Below are positions 1-7,780 of a DNA stretch of 33,393 bases, piece after piece. Source of the DNA: Actinomycetota bacterium (GTDB lineage Bacteria; Actinomycetota; Actinomycetes; Streptosporangiales; Streptosporangiaceae); contig JAFAYQ010000033.1 in the NCBI GenBank assembly GCA_019240215.1, positions 1 through 33,393 of the forward strand. Reading direction: 5' to 3'. A program made the position numbers and the translations under genes. The notes beneath the pieces are model-generated. The model did no database searches, was not told the origin of the DNA, and worked only from the letters and a program-made list of their open reading frames with translations. The stretch's first letter is position 1. Each line of letters starts with the position of its first letter.

Positions 1-144
1 GTCCGCGAGCTCAACACCGGCATCCGCACCTGGATCGACACCTGGAACGACAGCCCGCGACCTTACGTCTGGACAAAGACCGCCGATCAGATCCTCGACT
101 CCATCGCCAGATACTGCACCCGGATTAATGACTCACGACACTAG
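1..144 (+). mobile_element. IS630-family transposase, 3' end only (right end of an insertion sequence)
   Basis: The first 47 codons read as the C-terminus of an IS630/Tc1-mariner-type DDE transposase: the segment WNDSPRPYVWTKTADQILD followed by SIARYCTRIN and a short tail is typical of this family. The 5' part, including the catalytic acidic residues, lies outside the window. The stop TAG (142-144) sits in a CTAG, and IS630-type elements insert at TA, often within CTAG. The last coding bases therefore probably also form the right terminal inverted repeat. The stop overlaps the stop of the converging permease gene by two bases. The family call is from recognised motifs; the exact IS boundary is inference, because the left end is not visible. 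Confidence 0.75.
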
Positions 145-1106
145 GCGATGCGGACTCTCGGATCCAAGAGGGCGTAGGTCAGGTCGACGATGATGTTGGC
201 GACGACCACGAAGGCGGCCGCCAGCACCACGAAGCCGATGATGACCGGCAGGTTGTCGGTGTCGATGGCCTGGACCGAGACCTGGCCGAGGCCGTTGAGG
301 CCGAAGACCGACTCGACGACGATGACACCGCCGAGGAGCTGGCCGACGTCGACGCCGAGCTGGGAGACGACCGGGGTGAGGGCGGCCCGGACACCGTGGC
401 GGAAGATCACCCGGCGTTCGGACAGGCCCTTGGCCCGGGCCATGCGCATGTAGTCCTCACCGAGGACGTCCAGCAGCTGGCCGCGGGTCAGCCGGGTGTA
501 GATCGCGGCCTGGACCGCGGCCAGCGTGATCCAGGGCAGGATCAGGTGGCCGATCCAGTTGCCGATGCCGGTCGACGGGCCCGCGTACTGGTCCTGGATC
601 CAGTGGAAGCCGTGCTGGTTGAGCGGCACGAACACGATCAGCAGGAGCAGCTCGCCGATCACGAACGTGGGCAGCGAGATGCCGATCAGCACCGCGACCG
701 CCGAGAACCGGTCGAACAGGCTGCGGGCGCGGGTGGCGCTGATGATGCCGACCGCCAGGCCGGCGATCAGCCACAGGATCACGCCGCCGACGACGACCGA
801 GGCGGTCGGGGGCAGGTCCTGCTTGAGCATCGTGTTCACCGACTGCTGGGTGTAGTACGAGTAGCCCAGGTTGAAGTGCAGCAGGTTGTCGAGGAAGTGC
901 CAGTACTGGACCAGGATCGGCTGGTTCAGGCCCAGGTTCCTGATCACGGTGGCGATCACCTGGGGGGTGGCGGCGCGGCCGGCCAGCTGGTGGGCGACGG
1001 TGTTCACCGGGCGGGCGAAGAACAGGAAGAAGGCCGCGGTCGCCACCAGCCAGAGCACCACGATGCCGGTCAGGACCCGGCGGATGAGAAAGCGTGCGAT
1101 TGCCAT
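141..1106 (-). CDS. OppB/DppB-type ABC transporter permease (operon 1)
   Basis: This is a 321-residue inner-membrane permease of a peptide/nickel-type ABC importer, the usual length for OppB/DppB. It starts MAIARFLIRRVLTGIVVLW, with a first membrane helix directly at the N-terminus as expected for this subunit, followed by about five more helices. The conserved cytoplasmic EAA-type loop is visible as YMRMARAKGLSERRVIFRHGVRAALTPV near residues 219-246 and would dock to the ATPases. The C-terminus LLDPRVRIA matches the paralogue at 13231 (VLDPRVRLH). It is the last gene of a five-gene operon, 5 bases after the OppC-like gene. Its stop codon lies at the insertion-sequence junction, so the last residue or two may differ from the ancestral protein. 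The substrate cannot be read from the permease. Confidence 0.93.
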   Translation of the reverse strand: MAIARFLIRRVLTGIVVLWLVATAAFFLFFARPVNTVAHQLAGRAATPQVIATVIRNLGLNQPILVQYWHFLDNLLHFNLGYSYYTQQSVNTMLKQDLPPTASVVVGGVILWLIAGLAVGIISATRARSLFDRFSAVAVLIGISLPTFVIGELLLLIVFVPLNQHGFHWIQDQYAGPSTGIGNWIGHLILPWITLAAVQAAIYTRLTRGQLLDVLGEDYMRMARAKGLSERRVIFRHGVRAALTPVVSQLGVDVGQLLGGVIVVESVFGLNGLGQVSVQAIDTDNLPVIIGFVVLAAAFVVVANIIVDLTYALLDPRVRIA

Positions 1107-1111
1107 GTCAG

Positions 1112-2152
1112 TCAGGCCTCACCGGGAGCGGAAGCAGTGGGCAGGTCACCTTGGCCACGACGGCGGGACCGGCGCCGGGCCCGGGCCAGCTTGCGGGCCC
1201 GGGAGGCGGCGAAGATCCGTTCGGTGCGCGGGTCCATCGCGTCCCGGATGCCGTCGCCCAGCAGGTTGAACGCGAGCGTCGTGATCAGCAGCGCGGCGGC
1301 CGGGAAGACCACGTACCACCAGGCCTGCTGATAGAAATTCTGCGCGTCGCCGAGGATGTTGCCCCAGCTGGCGGTGGGCTGCTGGATGCCCAGGCCCAGG
1401 TAGGACAGCGTGGCCTCGAAGATGATGGCCTGCGGGATGTACAGGGTGGCGAGCACCAGGACCGGCGCCAGCAGGTTGGGCAGGATGTGCACGAACATGA
1501 TCCGGAACGGGCCCGCGCCAAGTGATCGGGCCGCCTCGATGTATTCCTTTTCCTTGATGGAAAGGGTCTGACCACGCACGATCCGGGAAATGCCGGCCCA
1601 CGAGAAGAACGAGATCACGCCGATGATGACCGGCAGACTGGGCCCCAGCACCACCGCCAGGGCCAGCGCCAGCACCACGTAGGGGAAGGCGAGCACGGCG
1701 TCCACGAAGCGGGACAGCACGGTGTCGACCACGCCGCCGAAGTAGCCGGCCACCATGCCGATGGTGACGCCCGCGACGGTGGCGATGACCGTGGTCAGCA
1801 CGCCCACGAACAGCGAGATGCGGGCGCCGTAGAGGATGCGGACCAGCAGGTCACGGCCGGTACCGTCGGTCCCCAGCCAGAACCCGTTGGTGCCGGGGCT
1901 GACCGGCAGGCCGGCCGCGTTCTCACCGGTGTTCGGGTAGGCGCTGTTGGGCGGGTGCCCGGTCAGCGCCGCGAACGCGGGCGCCGCGATGGCCAGCGCG
2001 ATCATGATCACGATGATGATCAGGGAGATCACGGCCACCTTGTCGTGGCTGAGCCGCCGCCAGGTCAGCTGCCACTGGCTGCGGCCCTCGATCGCCTGCT
2101 CGGGCGCGGACTCGGCCGACGCCGCCTCGAATTCAAGCTCGGTGATGCTCAC
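1112..2152 (-). CDS. OppC/DppC-type ABC transporter permease (operon 1)
   Basis: This 346-residue protein is the second permease of the importer. A long cytoplasmic N-terminus (through about residue 40, with the family-like stretch EGRSQWQLTWRRL) precedes the first helix VAVISLIIIVIMIALAI. A periplasmic-side loop follows, then five helices. The EAA loop YIEAARSLGAGPFRIMFVHILPNLLAPV near residues 203-230 is the ATPase contact. The C-terminus ending near GDGIRDAMDPRTER is typical, followed by an Arg-rich, Pro/Ala tail that the paralogue at 14206 lacks. The start is GTG at 2152 inside a GTGA overlap with the stop of the upstream ATPase gene, implying translational coupling. Confidence 0.93.
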   Translation of the reverse strand: MSITELEFEAASAESAPEQAIEGRSQWQLTWRRLSHDKVAVISLIIIVIMIALAIAAPAFAALTGHPPNSAYPNTGENAAGLPVSPGTNGFWLGTDGTGRDLLVRILYGARISLFVGVLTTVIATVAGVTIGMVAGYFGGVVDTVLSRFVDAVLAFPYVVLALALAVVLGPSLPVIIGVISFFSWAGISRIVRGQTLSIKEKEYIEAARSLGAGPFRIMFVHILPNLLAPVLVLATLYIPQAIIFEATLSYLGLGIQQPTASWGNILGDAQNFYQQAWWYVVFPAAALLITTLAFNLLGDGIRDAMDPRTERIFAASRARKLARARRRSRRRGQGDLPTASAPGEA

Positions 2153-3273
2153 GCTGACTCCCTGCTTCCTGCCGCGCTGGTGGCGCTACCGGCCGTGGCG
2201 AGGTCTTCGCCGTCCTGGACCGGGAAATGGCACGCGGCCTGGTGCGTGACCGGGTCGCCCGGCTTGACCTCGAGCGGCGGGTCTTCGTGCTGGCACAGGT
2301 CCTGTGCCTTGGGGCAGCGCGGGTGGAACCGGCAGCCGGACGGCGGATCGATGGGAGACGGGACGTCGCCGACCAGGATGATCCGCTGCCGCTGGGCAGC
2401 GGTCCGGGGGTCGGCGGCGGGGGCGGCGGACAGCAGCGCCGCCGTGTAGGGGTGCCGGGGGTGATCGTAGACCGGGTCCTTGGGGCCCGCCTCGGCGATG
2501 CGGCCCAGGTACATGACCGCCACCGCGTGGCTGACGTGCCGCACGACCTCGAGGTCGTGGGCGATGAACAGGTAGCTCAGCCCGAACTCGTCCTGCAGGT
2601 CGGCCAGCAGGTTGAGCACCTGGGCCTGGATCGACACGTCGAGGGCCGACACCGGCTCGTCACAGATGATCAGCTTGGGCCGCACCGCCAGCGCCCGGGC
2701 CACCCCGATGCGCTGCCGCTGACCACCGGAGAACTCAGCCGGGAACCGGTTGAAGTGCTCCGGGTTGAGGCCGACCCTTTCCATCAATTCCTGAACGCGC
2801 TTCTTGCGATCGTTGCCGCTGGCCATGTTGTGGATGGCGAACGGCTCACCGATGATCGAGCCGACCCGCTGGCGCGGGTTCAGCGACCCGTACGGGTCCT
2901 GGAAGATCATCTGGATCTCGCGGCGGAACGGCTGCATCGCCCGGCGGGACAGCCCGCTGATCTTCTGGCCGTCGAACGTGATCGAGCCCGAGGTGATCGG
3001 GATCAGCCCGGCCACGCAGCGGGCCAGCGTGGACTTGCCGCAACCGGTCTCGCCGACCAGGCCCAGGGTGCGCCCGCGCGGGATCGTCAGCGATACGTCG
3101 TCGACCGCGTGCACCTGGCCCACGGTGCGGCGGGTGAAGCCGACGCTCTTGATCGGGAAGTACTTCTTGACGTTCTCGATCCGGACAAGGATGTCATCGT
3201 CGGAATCCGGGGGCGCCGGCTGCTGCCCGTTGGCCTGCTGCGCCGCCGCATTCTCGGTGCCGGGGACGCTCAT
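2149..3273 (-). CDS. OppF/DppF-type ABC transporter ATP-binding protein (operon 1)
   Basis: This 374-residue ATPase energises the peptide importer. Walker A is GETGCGKST (residues 74-82), the signature is FSGGQRQRIGVARAL, and Walker B is LIICDEPVSALD. The C-terminal oligopeptide-transporter domain carries the Cys pattern GCRFHPRCPKAQDLCQ, which may bind an Fe-S cluster as proposed for some family members. An acidic and Gln/Pro-rich N-terminal extension of about 28 residues precedes the ABC fold. The start ATG (3273) overlaps the stop of the OppD-like gene by one base (TGATG). A 133-bp part of the gene is almost identical in DNA to the paralogue at 15171; see findings. Confidence 0.94.
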   Translation of the reverse strand: MSVPGTENAAAQQANGQQPAPPDSDDDILVRIENVKKYFPIKSVGFTRRTVGQVHAVDDVSLTIPRGRTLGLVGETGCGKSTLARCVAGLIPITSGSITFDGQKISGLSRRAMQPFRREIQMIFQDPYGSLNPRQRVGSIIGEPFAIHNMASGNDRKKRVQELMERVGLNPEHFNRFPAEFSGGQRQRIGVARALAVRPKLIICDEPVSALDVSIQAQVLNLLADLQDEFGLSYLFIAHDLEVVRHVSHAVAVMYLGRIAEAGPKDPVYDHPRHPYTAALLSAAPAADPRTAAQRQRIILVGDVPSPIDPPSGCRFHPRCPKAQDLCQHEDPPLEVKPGDPVTHQAACHFPVQDGEDLATAGSATSAAGSRESA

Positions 3274-4364
3274 CAGATCACGCTCCCCTCGGACTCCGGC
3301 GCCGCCGCGATCTCCTCGGCGATCTGCTCGGATGCCTCGGACCGCTCGGCGCGGACCGTCTTCTTCCGGATTTCCTCCGCCTGCTCGGACAGGCCAGCCG
3401 CCGCCGTGGGCAGCCAGCAGGCGGAGACGTGGTAGCCGTCGTCCCCGACCGGCCGCAGGGTGGGCTCCTCGCTCAGGCAGCGATCCATCACGTAGCCGCA
3501 GCGCGGGTGGAACTTGCAGCCGGACGGCAGCCGGATCAGGCTGGGCGGCTGCCCGGTGATCGGCTTGAGCCGGTCACCGCCGGCCGAGCTGTTCGGGATC
3601 GATTCCAGCAGCCCCTTGGTGTACGGGTGGTGCGGGGCGTAGAAGATGTCGTCCTTGCCGGCCCGTTCGGCCGCCCGGCCCGCGTACATGACCATCACGT
3701 CGTCGGCGATGTCGGCGACCACGCCCATGTCGTGGGTGATCATGATGAGCGCGGTGTCGGACTCCCGCTGCAGCTCCAGCAGCAGGTCGAGGATCTGGGC
3801 CTGGACGGTCGCGTCGAGCGCGGTGGTGGGCTCGTCGGCGATGATCAGCTTGGGTGACAGGGCCAGCGCCATCGCGATGATCGCGCGCTGGCGCATACCG
3901 CCGGAGAACTGGTGCGGGTAGTCGTCGACCCGGGTCTCCGGGCGCGGGATGCCGACCCGGCGCAGCAGGTCGATCGAGCGCTCGCGGGCCTCGCGCTTGC
4001 TGACCGACTTGTCGTGCGCGCGGATCAGCTCGGAGATCTGCCAGCCGACCCGGTACAGCGGATGCATGCTGGTCAGCGGGTCCTGGAAGATCACCGAGAT
4101 CTGCGCGCCGCGTACCTTGCGCATCTCGTCCTCGCCGAGGGTCAGCAGGTCAACGCCGTCGAAGACGGCACTGCCGCTGATCTCGCCGCCGGGTGTCAGG
4201 CCGAGCAGCGTCTGGGTCATGACGCTCTTGCCGCTACCTGATTCCCCCACGATGCCGAGCGTCCGGCCGGCGTCGACGGTGAACGACACCCCTCGGACGG
4301 CCCGGACCACGCCGTCAGCGGTGGGGAAGCTGACTTTCAGGTCCTTTACTTCAAGCAGGGTCAC
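3273..4364 (-). CDS. OppD/DppD-type ABC transporter ATP-binding protein (operon 1)
   Basis: This is the first ATPase of the operon, 363 residues from the chosen GTG start. Walker A is GESGSGKS (40-47), the signature is FSGGMRQRAIIAMALAL, Walker B is LIIADEPTTALD, and the C-terminal domain has GCKFHPRCGYVMDRCLSEEP. The reading frame stays open to 4475, but the GTG at 4364 is preferred: a GGGAGG Shine-Dalgarno sequence lies 6-7 bases upstream, and the protein then begins VTLLEVKDLKVSF, aligning exactly with the paralogue at 16346. A C-terminal tail rich in Arg, Glu and Ala follows the Cys domain. A gap of 180 bases with a strong hairpin separates it from the binding-protein gene. Confidence 0.93.
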   Translation of the reverse strand: MTLLEVKDLKVSFPTADGVVRAVRGVSFTVDAGRTLGIVGESGSGKSVMTQTLLGLTPGGEISGSAVFDGVDLLTLGEDEMRKVRGAQISVIFQDPLTSMHPLYRVGWQISELIRAHDKSVSKREARERSIDLLRRVGIPRPETRVDDYPHQFSGGMRQRAIIAMALALSPKLIIADEPTTALDATVQAQILDLLLELQRESDTALIMITHDMGVVADIADDVMVMYAGRAAERAGKDDIFYAPHHPYTKGLLESIPNSSAGGDRLKPITGQPPSLIRLPSGCKFHPRCGYVMDRCLSEEPTLRPVGDDGYHVSACWLPTAAAGLSEQAEEIRKKTVRAERSEASEQIAEEIAAAPESEGSVI

Positions 4365-4492
4365 TGCGTTCCTCCCGCCGCCCCGTGGCAAGCCGGGGGC
4401 TACCGGCCCGCACTTGGCTAAGCGTCGCACTACACAACTGTTTTGGCCACGTTTAGGTTCCAAGGCCCGTGGCATTGCCGGTCATCGTAGAA

Positions 4493-4523
4493 CCGGCCGG
4501 GTACGACGTGCGCACCCGGCCGG
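4493..4523 (-). terminator. Intercistronic hairpin between binding-protein and oppD-like genes (operon 1)
   Basis: CCGGCCGGGT (4493-4502) and ACCCGGCCGG (4514-4523) form a perfect 10-bp stem with an 11-base loop. It lies 21 bases past the stop of the binding-protein gene on the minus strand. No U-tract follows, so it is more likely an mRNA-stabilising or partial-termination element than a full terminator. Confidence 0.6.
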
Positions 4524-4544
4524 CTCCATCTTCAGATCACTGGG

Positions 4545-6395
4545 TTACTTGGACAGCCACACGTTCGTGGGGTCCGGGTCACCAATGGTCGGCGAGAACA
4601 CCGCGGTCGAGGCGCCGGCTTCCTTCACCCGGCTGCTGGCGTACAGCGGGAAGTTCTGGCTGGCGATCGGGACCATGGCTGCGTCCGACATGATCTGGTG
4701 GTCGGCCTGCTGCCAGTCGGCCCCGGCGGCGGTCGAGCTGGTGGCCGCCTCGGCCTTGGTGATCAGCGAGTTCACCGTCGCGTTGTTGTAGCAACCGTAG
4801 TTGACGGTGTTGACCACGCAGTTCGGGCCCTGGAAGAGCGCCTGGATGACGGTGCGGCCGTTGTTGCCGAACCAGTCGGGGATCCAGGCCGGCTGGGCCA
4901 TGTCCCAGGTGCCGGACTTGTTGTTGGACGGGGCGTTGCCGATGTCGGTGAAGAAGCTCGACCCCGGCTCGGGCTTGCCGACCAGCGTGATGCCGCAGTT
5001 CTTCAGGCTCGCCTGGATGGCGGTGAAGGCGCGGGTGTTGGAGGAGTCGTTCGGGTACTCGTAGTTGAGCGAGACGCCGTTGGGGTAACCGGCCTTGCTC
5101 AGCGTGGTCTTGCACTGGGACACGTTGCCCTGGCCGTTGTCGTCGGCGTACTGGTTGGTGTTCTGGTAGCCGAGGTTGCCGGGCGGGATGACCGTGTTGA
5201 TGATCTGCGCGACCTGCGGGCCACCGTAGGCCTTGACCACCGCCGACTTGTCCAGGCCGTACTCAACCGCCTGCCGGACCCCCAGCTTCTTCATCGCGTT
5301 GTTGCTGTTGGGGCTCTGCAGGTTGAAGATCAGGTACGGCTGGGTGCTGGACCACGGGTAGATCTTGAAGTTGGCCGGCTTGCTGCTGAGCAGGCCGGGG
5401 ATCGACGGCGGGTTCAGCGGCGTGTCGTTCGGCAGGTCCTGGGTGCCGGCCTGCATGTCGGCCAGCTGGGTGGCGGCCGAGGTGACACCTTCGGTGACCA
5501 CGATGCTGCTCACGTAGGCCTTGCGCAGCGTGTCGGTCGACGCCTTCCAGGCCGAGTTCTTGGCCAGCGTGATCGACTTGCCGGGCTGGTACGAGGTGAT
5601 CTTGTACGGGCCGTCCGACAGCGTGTTCTGGTCGAGCTGCAGGCTGTTGGGGACGTACTTGTCGTACTCGACCGGGCGGGCCGAGGCGAACGGCATCGCC
5701 ATCATGTACAGGAAGTCGCTGGCCGGCGCGGTCAGGTTGATCTGCAGCGTCGACGAGTTCGGGGCCGACAGCCCCGAGATGTTGTGCGAGTTCTGGAAGG
5801 CCGCGATGTTGGCCGCGGTCGGCGCGTGCGACTTGCTGGAGAAGTAAGAGGTCTCCGCGCTGGCGTACGAGGTCAGGCCCGCGATCGTGCTCTCGTAGTA
5901 GCTCGGGTTGCCGACCGGGCTGACCGGGTTGAAGAACGCCTTGAACTCGCGGATGAAGTCGTCCGCGGTGACCGGCCGGGCCGGCGAGGAGTCCCAGTCC
6001 ACACCCGTCTTGATGTGGAAGGTGTAGGTCTTGCCGCCGTTGGTGATGCCGCCGTTGGACGTGCTCGGCACCACGGTCGCGATGTCGGCCTGCGGCGTGA
6101 CGTCCTGCTGCCAGGCCGAGCTGGTGGTGCTGCTGGCCGGGACCGTCGGGTAGGACAGGAGCTGCCGGGTGTACGCCTTCTCGAGTTCATAGTCCGCGGT
6201 GTAGTACGCGGGAACCGTGTCGATGTGGTCGGGACCGCTGGCCGCGACGATGTGCAGTGTGCCGCCGTAGACCGGCTTCCCCGAGCTTGACGAGGAATTC
6301 CCCGAGCTCGACGATGACCCCCCGCACGCCGCCAGGCTCATGGCGGCAATACCCGCCAGCGCCAGTACGGCGTAACGTTTGGGCAAAGCTCTCAT
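4545..6395 (-). CDS. Peptide/solute-binding lipoprotein, SBP family 5 (operon 1)
   Basis: This 616-residue extracytoplasmic binding protein delivers substrate to the permeases. The N-terminus MRALPKRYAVLALAGIAAMS-LAAC-GG is a lipoprotein signal peptide with a lipobox and lipid-anchor Cys24. A Ser/Gly linker follows, then the family 5 fold, with recognisable segments TYTFHIKTGVDWDSSPARPVTADDF and DGPYKITSYQPG. Two ATGs lie close together (6401 and 6395). The second is preferred because AAGGAG lies 7 bases before it and only one base before the first. Size and fold fit oligopeptide binding, but the ligand cannot be identified. It is the first gene of the operon, with a 600-base gap upstream. 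Confidence 0.93.
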   Translation of the reverse strand: MRALPKRYAVLALAGIAAMSLAACGGSSSSSGNSSSSSGKPVYGGTLHIVAASGPDHIDTVPAYYTADYELEKAYTRQLLSYPTVPASSTTSSAWQQDVTPQADIATVVPSTSNGGITNGGKTYTFHIKTGVDWDSSPARPVTADDFIREFKAFFNPVSPVGNPSYYESTIAGLTSYASAETSYFSSKSHAPTAANIAAFQNSHNISGLSAPNSSTLQINLTAPASDFLYMMAMPFASARPVEYDKYVPNSLQLDQNTLSDGPYKITSYQPGKSITLAKNSAWKASTDTLRKAYVSSIVVTEGVTSAATQLADMQAGTQDLPNDTPLNPPSIPGLLSSKPANFKIYPWSSTQPYLIFNLQSPNSNNAMKKLGVRQAVEYGLDKSAVVKAYGGPQVAQIINTVIPPGNLGYQNTNQYADDNGQGNVSQCKTTLSKAGYPNGVSLNYEYPNDSSNTRAFTAIQASLKNCGITLVGKPEPGSSFFTDIGNAPSNNKSGTWDMAQPAWIPDWFGNNGRTVIQALFQGPNCVVNTVNYGCYNNATVNSLITKAEAATSSTAAGADWQQADHQIMSDAAMVPIASQNFPLYASSRVKEAGASTAVFSPTIGDPDPTNVWLSK

Positions 6396-6996
6396 GAGCA
6401 TGCTCCTTTTGCCATAAATGTGAGCACGGCGGCCGGTGAGAAATTACCGGGCGCGCCGTTGGCTTTGCCCGGCGACCTCTGGTCAAGGTCCTTCCGGGCG
6501 GAAGCCATAGTAAGGCACAGCCGGGCACCACGATAAGGTCCCCTGGCCATACCCACCCGGCACCAGGAATGGCCGGGAATTGTTGTGGAGAAGCGGCAAA
6601 TTGCAGCGTAAAGCTTTGGCAAAAGGCCCGGCTCGCCGCAAATGTCACCAACGGTGACCGCGTAAATACTCGCAGGTGGAGCGGCGGAAAAGAATGGGCG
6701 GACACCAAAGACGGGGACAGTCTTACCTTCTCCCCTGCGCACTTCACACGGCACGACTAGCGCAGCCATCGACTCCTGCTGACTTGGTCGCGTTCGATAT
6801 GGGTGTCATCCGGCCCGACCCCTGAAGCTCTGCAGGCGTCAATGACTTAATGCGACCTCGGTTAGAACGGCATTCTACACATTGGTGGCAGGTGTCCAGC
6901 TCCGCGTCGAAGTCGTAGCTTAATCGTGACTGTATTAACCACCCGGTTTGATGCCGGTAACACGGGGGTGACAGCGGCGGGCCGGGCGAGCGCGGG
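6396..6996. other. Regulatory gap upstream of Opp operon 1 (no gene seen)
   Basis: These 600 bases are less GC-rich than the genes, and the frames across them show no coding character. They hold a perfect inverted repeat GTCACC-AAC-GGTGAC (6644-6658), the palindrome TAGAA-CGGCA-TTCTA (6863-6877), and GGGAATTGT (6575-6583). The last is also found upstream of Opp operon 2 at a similar distance from its start (19605-19613). No tRNA, riboswitch or clear terminator was recognised. Confidence 0.6.
6507..6536 (-). promoter_or_regulatory. Possible promoter of Opp operon 1
   Basis: On the minus strand a -35-like TTATCG (plus-strand 6531-6536) and a -10-like TACTAT (6507-6512) are 18 bases apart. This would give a leader of about 100 bases before the binding-protein start. 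The -35 match is weak and other sites in the gap are possible. Confidence 0.3.
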
Positions 6997-7521
6997 TTAG
7001 TTGATGCCGCGGCGGCGGAGGATCTCTTCTATTTCGCGCATGTCGTCGTCGGGCTCGGGCGACTTGGCCGACTTGGCGGCGCGGGAGGGGGTGGGCTCGA
7101 GCTGCTTGCGGCCGGCCCCGTTGGCAGCGGCCTTCTCGGGCACGGCCGGACGCTGAGCGCCGGGGCTGGTGGCGGCGGCCTCGTCGGCCGCGTCGGGCTG
7201 GCCGCGACGGCGGCGGCGACGGCGCTTGGCGGGGCCGGATACCACAAACAACACCGCGGCCAGGGCGGCGACGCCGACGCCGGACCAGACCTTGGGTGAC
7301 AGCACCAGGTGGGCGGCGAAGTTGCCGATGGCGGTGCCGATCTTCCAGAACATCTCGATGGAGCCGGTCAGGTAGGCGGCCAGCGGCAGCAGCGACCAGG
7401 CCACTGTGCGCAGGCCGGAGCCGAAGCCTCGCCGGCGGAATACGAACCAGCTGATGACCAGGCCGATTCCGGTCAGCCCCGCACAGAGCGGCAGCCATGC
7501 GATCGAGTTGTAAGTCGACAT
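6997..7521 (-). CDS. Conserved actinobacterial small membrane protein, function unknown
   Basis: This is a 174-residue protein with about three membrane helices: roughly residues 8-28, 38-56 (WSLLPLAAYLTGSIEMF) and 78-96. A highly basic stretch, KRRRRRRRG, at the membrane exit follows. Then comes a hydrophilic Ala/Pro-rich tail ending in the acidic-basic motif DDDMREIEEILRRRGIN. The ATG at 7521 is chosen because a GAGGTGGG Shine-Dalgarno sequence precedes it; the upstream extension of the frame has unlikely codon use. Its place beside a HAD gene and metH resembles other actinomycete genomes, but no function can be assigned. The basic stretch predicts a cytoplasmic C-terminus. Confidence 0.75.
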   Translation of the reverse strand: MSTYNSIAWLPLCAGLTGIGLVISWFVFRRRGFGSGLRTVAWSLLPLAAYLTGSIEMFWKIGTAIGNFAAHLVLSPKVWSGVGVAALAAVLFVVSGPAKRRRRRRRGQPDAADEAAATSPGAQRPAVPEKAAANGAGRKQLEPTPSRAAKSAKSPEPDDDMREIEEILRRRGIN

Positions 7522-7685
7522 CTGCCCACCTCGACGTCGCCGGGTTCCCCTCACCCCATCGTGACACAGTTCGGGCACCAGATGAGCCCCCGGGAGGGCG
7601 CGCCGCACCAGTTGGGGCGGGTAAATAGTGGCCTGACCTGCGATGACGCGCCTGACGAACGAAATTCGAGATATTACGCGGCGGC

Positions 7686-7780
7686 GTGGTGGCGACTGGG
7701 GTACGCGGGAGGTGAGTGGTGGCCGGGGTACGCGGGCACGAGTGGTGGCCGCGGAGGCGGTGGTGGCCGGGCTACGCGGC
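7686..7780. repeat. Imperfect tandem repeat with core GTACGCGG
   Basis: Three to four degenerate copies of a unit like TGGTGGCCGGGGTACGCGG, 26-30 bases apart, lie in the gap between the HAD gene and the small membrane-protein gene. The last copy (GGGCTACGCGG) runs over the HAD stop codon at 7772-7774. Confidence 0.6.

Noticed and set aside
4698..6290. A 530-codon open frame antisense to the operon 1 binding protein
   Set aside because: Its composition (Arg, Gly, Val and Asp repeats) is that of an antisense shadow; the lipoprotein on the other strand is clear.
6187..6769. Open frames upstream of the operon 1 binding protein
   Set aside because: They overlap the signal-peptide region, lack GC-biased codon use and resemble no protein.
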